The translations under genes were made by a program, and so were the position numbers. A stretch of 7,234 bases of DNA from Alphaproteobacteria bacterium (GTDB lineage Bacteria > Pseudomonadota > Alphaproteobacteria > Micavibrionales > Micavibrionaceae), in the NCBI GenBank assembly GCA_030639165.1, contig DAOWDF010000048.1, positions 1 to 7,234 of the forward strand. Direction: 5' to 3'. The notes beneath the pieces were generated by a model. It was not told where the DNA came from and did no database searches. It saw nothing but the letters and a program-made list of their open reading frames with translations. Below are positions 4,258 to 7,234 of the stretch, piece after piece (position 1 is the stretch's first letter; each line of letters opens with the position of its first letter).

Positions 4258-7234
4258 ATGATTGAGTTTACAAGCCTTCGACTTAATGGTTTTAAATCGT
4301 TTGTCGATAGATCAGAGCTAGAAATTGGGACTGGCCTTAATGGCATAGTTGGCCCCAATGGCTGTGGTAAATCAAATCTAGTCGAAGCTTTGCGATGGGT
4401 AATGGGAGAAAGCTCTGCCAAACGCATGCGTGGTTCTGGCATGGAGGATGTTATCTTTGCTGGTACAGGTAAGCGCAGTGCCAGAAACATTGCTGAAGTA
4501 TCACTGCTCCTAAACAACAGCTCACGCACCGCTCCTGCTGCCTATAATAACAGTGATGAAATAGAAGTCACTCGTAAGATTGAGCGCGATAAAGGCTCTG
4601 GCTATAGAATTAACGGTAAGCATGCCAGAGCGCGTGATGTGCAAATGCTATTTGCTGATACCGTAACCGGCGCGAACTCCCCGTCCCTTGTTTCCCAAGG
4701 TCATGTAACGCGCATGATTAATGCAAAACCACAAGATCGTCGCCTTATTTTAGAGGAATCAGCTGGTATAGCTGGACTATATGCGCGCAGACACGAGGCA
4801 GAATTACGATTAAAAGCTGCCGATACTAACCTGCTGCGCGTTGATGATATTCTCGTAAGTATGGAAAGCAGGCTAAATTCTATCAAACGTCAGGCTCGTC
4901 AAGCCAGTAAATATAAGAATTTAAGCGCACAAATCAGGCAATTGGAATTAGTTGCTACATATCTAGAGTGGCAAAGCGTTCTCCAGAAACAAAAATCTAT
5001 AAATTCTGAATTTAGCGCCGCCGAATCCGTTGTTGCAGAAAATCTCGGCACCGTAACCCAGCTAACAAAGACACAAAATACGCAAGTAGAAGAACTACCT
5101 CCTCTGCGTAAGCAAGAAAGTGAGCTTGGAGCTAGCTTGCAAAAACATCGCCTTGACTTACAGCGCCTTGAGGAAGAGGAAAAACGCCACTCCAATGATA
5201 TGCAGGAAACAAAAACGCAGCTACACCAAACTAATATTGATAAGCAGCATGAAGAGCAGACCTTAGAGGAGATAGCCTCCAATTTAGAAAACGCAGAATC
5301 CGAAAGCGTAGCACTTCAAAGTGAGCAAAATAGTGATACTGATACTCATAAAACCAAGCTTAAAGCAAAAGACTCGCTTAATATTAAAGTAATAGAGCTT
5401 GAGGAGCGTTTTACTGCTCTAAAAGAAAGTGCCGCAGAAGGCAGGGCGCGTGAAGCTTCACTCACAAAGCAGATTGAGCGTAATAAAAACAATATGAATA
5501 TATTGATTGGGCGTAAAGATAATGCGCTTAGTCGCTTAGACGGCCTTGTAATTGATAATAACAGTCAAAAAACAATTAAAGAGCTGGAAGTTAAAACCAA
5601 TAAACTTGAAGTGCATCTGCAAAATATCAAAGGCAAAACTGATGATGCGCGTAGTAATATTACAAGCAAAGAAGAAAACACCGAGATTTCACGCAATAAT
5701 CTATCTGAAATAGAAAATAGATATACTGGGTTTTTGGCTGAAATTTCTATGCTAGAAAAATTATTCAATAGTGATGATAGCGAATTTACTCCTGTTCTTG
5801 ATTCTATAATTACTAAATCAGGTTTTGAAAAAGCGCTATCTCGCGCACTTGGTAGCTCGCTAATGGCATCAATTGATAGTGATGCGCCAAGTAATTGGAA
5901 TAAGACTGATAGTAATAATACTCAGGAGCTTCCAAAGGGAGCCAAAGCCCTGCTCCCCTATATTGATGCACCCGAGGAGCTTCATCTTGCATTATCTCAA
6001 ATTGGTTTTGTTGAGGATACCCATTTAGGAGAGCAGCTAGCACCATCATTAAAAACTGGACAATCACTAGTTTCTGCGGATGGAGAATATTGGCGATGGG
6101 ATGGCTATCATGTGCAAGTGCATGCTACAGACAGGCACTCCCTGCATTTAGAGCAAAAGAACAAGCTTATTGAGCTACAAAGTCAGCGCGATGAAATTCA
6201 AGAGCATCTTGCACAAGCCAAGGGTAGTATGGAGCAAGATTTAGACGCTCTGAACAAGGCTAAGGATTTTTATAATGATTTACTCGCCGATATCAAAACT
6301 ACGGAGGGCAAGCTTAAGGAGCTGCGCCCTGCTATGCAGAAAATCAAAGATAAAAACTTGAGTATTGCCTCGGAAAAGAAACGTTTTGAAGAGCAGATTA
6401 TTACTTTGGATGAGGATATATCTGCCCTAAATGAGACCTTGGATAAGGATAAAATTGCCCTAGATATCTTACTCGAGAGCCAGAATGATGGACAGCATAG
6501 TGACGATATTATATCGGAGGTAAAAGAGCAGCTAGATCACACCAAATCAGAATATCAAGAGGCTGTGCGTAGCTTTGATATGTTGGAGCAAGCACAAAAT
6601 ACTCGGCGGGCACGAATGCAAGCCATTGCTGATGAGCGTATATCCTTGAAGAACAGGTCGATCAGATCATCACAGCAACTAACGAAACTGCAAGAGCGCT
6701 CAGAAGTACTTACGGAAAAGCTATCTGACTTACAAAGTCAGCCAATAAATAAAAAAAGCGGCCACGAAGATATGCTTTCGCTTATTTCGCAGATAGATGA
6801 AAAACGTAGTTCGGCTGCGGAGCGTTTAGCAACCTGCGAGGCAGAAATATCTGAAACAAACAAAGCATTAAAAGAAGCTGAAAACATATTAGGCACAGCC
6901 AGAGAAAAACGCGCAGGTGCGCAAGCTATGCTGGCTGCTACTAATGAACAATTATCGGCCATTGAATTAGCTATAAAAGAAAAATTTGATATAGAGCCGA
7001 ATCACTTGGTTAATCATGCCGCAGTTGATCTTGTGAAATATCAAATTAATGACCTGCCCAATATAAAGAAGGAAAAAGAGAGCTTAACGCGCGAGCGTGA
7101 TTCTATTGGCGCAGTTAATTTACGCGCTGAAGACGAAGCGGCCGAGCTTGAGGTGGAACTTACAACATTGCTACATGAGAAAAATGACCTGATGCAGGCA
7201 ATAGACGAGCTGCGCGGGGCTATAAACAAAATTA
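4258..7234 (+). CDS. smc: Chromosome segregation ATPase SMC, N-terminal 992 codons (3' end outside the window)
   Basis: An open frame of 992 complete codons runs off the right edge. It begins MIEFTSLRLNGFKSFVD, the standard SMC opening, at an ATG directly preceded by TAG (4255-4257); only a weak GGAAAA (4244-4249) could serve as ribosome site. Walker A is G32-P-N-G-C-G-K38-S39, followed by NLVEALRWVMGE. The Q-loop glutamine is Q147 in LVSQGHVTRMINAKP, followed by the ESAGIAGLYARR segment. A long coiled coil (about 165-500) leads to a hinge (about 505-625) of the alphaproteobacterial type, with GYxKAL-like GFEKALSRALGSSL, a GxxLVSxDGEYWRWDG strand, and a short Ser/Asn-rich loop near 545-555. 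The second coil (from about 630) reaches the IGAVNLRAEDEA segment that normally precedes the C-terminal ATPase half. About 160 residues, including signature motif and Walker B, should lie beyond the edge. SMC with ScpA/ScpB organises and segregates the chromosome. Confidence 0.97.
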   Translation, partial: MIEFTSLRLNGFKSFVDRSELEIGTGLNGIVGPNGCGKSNLVEALRWVMGESSAKRMRGSGMEDVIFAGTGKRSARNIAEVSLLLNNSSRTAPAAYNNSDEIEVTRKIERDKGSGYRINGKHARARDVQMLFADTVTGANSPSLVSQGHVTRMINAKPQDRRLILEESAGIAGLYARRHEAELRLKAADTNLLRVDDILVSMESRLNSIKRQARQASKYKNLSAQIRQLELVATYLEWQSVLQKQKSINSEFSAAESVVAENLGTVTQLTKTQNTQVEELPPLRKQESELGASLQKHRLDLQRLEEEEKRHSNDMQETKTQLHQTNIDKQHEEQTLEEIASNLENAESESVALQSEQNSDTDTHKTKLKAKDSLNIKVIELEERFTALKESAAEGRAREASLTKQIERNKNNMNILIGRKDNALSRLDGLVIDNNSQKTIKELEVKTNKLEVHLQNIKGKTDDARSNITSKEENTEISRNNLSEIENRYTGFLAEISMLEKLFNSDDSEFTPVLDSIITKSGFEKALSRALGSSLMASIDSDAPSNWNKTDSNNTQELPKGAKALLPYIDAPEELHLALSQIGFVEDTHLGEQLAPSLKTGQSLVSADGEYWRWDGYHVQVHATDRHSLHLEQKNKLIELQSQRDEIQEHLAQAKGSMEQDLDALNKAKDFYNDLLADIKTTEGKLKELRPAMQKIKDKNLSIASEKKRFEEQIITLDEDISALNETLDKDKIALDILLESQNDGQHSDDIISEVKEQLDHTKSEYQEAVRSFDMLEQAQNTRRARMQAIADERISLKNRSIRSSQQLTKLQERSEVLTEKLSDLQSQPINKKSGHEDMLSLISQIDEKRSSAAERLATCEAEISETNKALKEAENILGTAREKRAGAQAMLAATNEQLSAIELAIKEKFDIEPNHLVNHAAVDLVKYQINDLPNIKKEKESLTRERDSIGAVNLRAEDEAAELEVELTTLLHEKNDLMQAIDELRGAINKI

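Noticed and set aside
4173..5282. Minus-strand frames of 61-127 codons across the start of smc, one cysteine-rich
   Set aside because: They are antisense to conserved SMC head and coil sequence; the cysteines arise from reading Gln/Glu/Lys-rich coil codons backwards.
5813..6067. An 84-codon minus-strand frame with a hydrophobic start, like a small membrane protein
   Set aside because: It is exactly antisense to the SMC hinge, in the frame opposite conserved hinge residues; no independent ribosome site or context supports it.
5767..6135. Non-coil middle of the long smc frame as an inserted foreign domain
   Set aside because: It sits where the SMC hinge belongs and keeps hinge features (GFEKALSRALG, LVSADGEYWRWDG), so it is the normal hinge.
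1..7234. Search for CRISPR arrays, insertion sequences, tRNA or rRNA genes, and toxin-antitoxin or defence genes
   Set aside because: No regular repeats, terminal inverted repeats, transposase, cloverleaf or defence motifs were seen; coding density is nearly complete with housekeeping genes.

Overview
The window is AT-rich chromosomal DNA carrying ordinary core genes. It most likely comes from an alphaproteobacterium with a fairly low-GC genome. Three things point there. The dciA-like (DUF721), DsbA-like and smc genes run in the same order and direction, as I recall from many Alphaproteobacteria. The SMC Q-loop and hinge regions have the alphaproteobacterial form. EF-P, SuhB and a small OmpA-like protein form a second block of the kind I remember from that class. 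The species cannot be fixed from the sequence.

Layout: positions 1-479 (minus strand) hold the 5' part of a gene for a secreted protein with a TTG start, cut by the window edge. A 118-base divergent intergenic region follows. Six genes then run on the plus strand: dciA-like (598-1074), efp (1075-1647, abutting dciA), suhB (1690-2490), an OmpA-C-like secreted protein with a TTG start (2522-3178), a membrane-anchored DsbA-like thiol oxidoreductase (3300-4133; its start is placed at the ATG, not the upstream TTG) and smc (4258 to beyond the right edge). The smc frame is open for 992 codons and covers the N-terminal ATPase half, the first coil, the hinge and most of the second coil. The C-terminal ATPase half lies outside the window.

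The first four plus-strand genes are spaced 0-42 bases apart with no visible terminator, so they probably form one operon. A 121-base gap before the DsbA-like gene contains a promoter-like CTTGAC box, and a 124-base gap before smc contains an imperfect palindrome, so internal promoters are possible. The roles group into chromosome replication and segregation (DciA, SMC), translation (EF-P, and SuhB if it acts as in enterobacteria) and the envelope (OmpA-like, DsbA-like, and the divergent secreted protein).

I found no mobile element, CRISPR array, tRNA, rRNA or convincing terminator. I see no sign of a new multi-gene system. The points worth a second look are modest: the apparent joining of two conserved gene blocks, an OmpA-like domain lacking the usual peptidoglycan-binding aspartate, two secreted proteins with TTG starts, and the unidentified secreted protein at the left edge.
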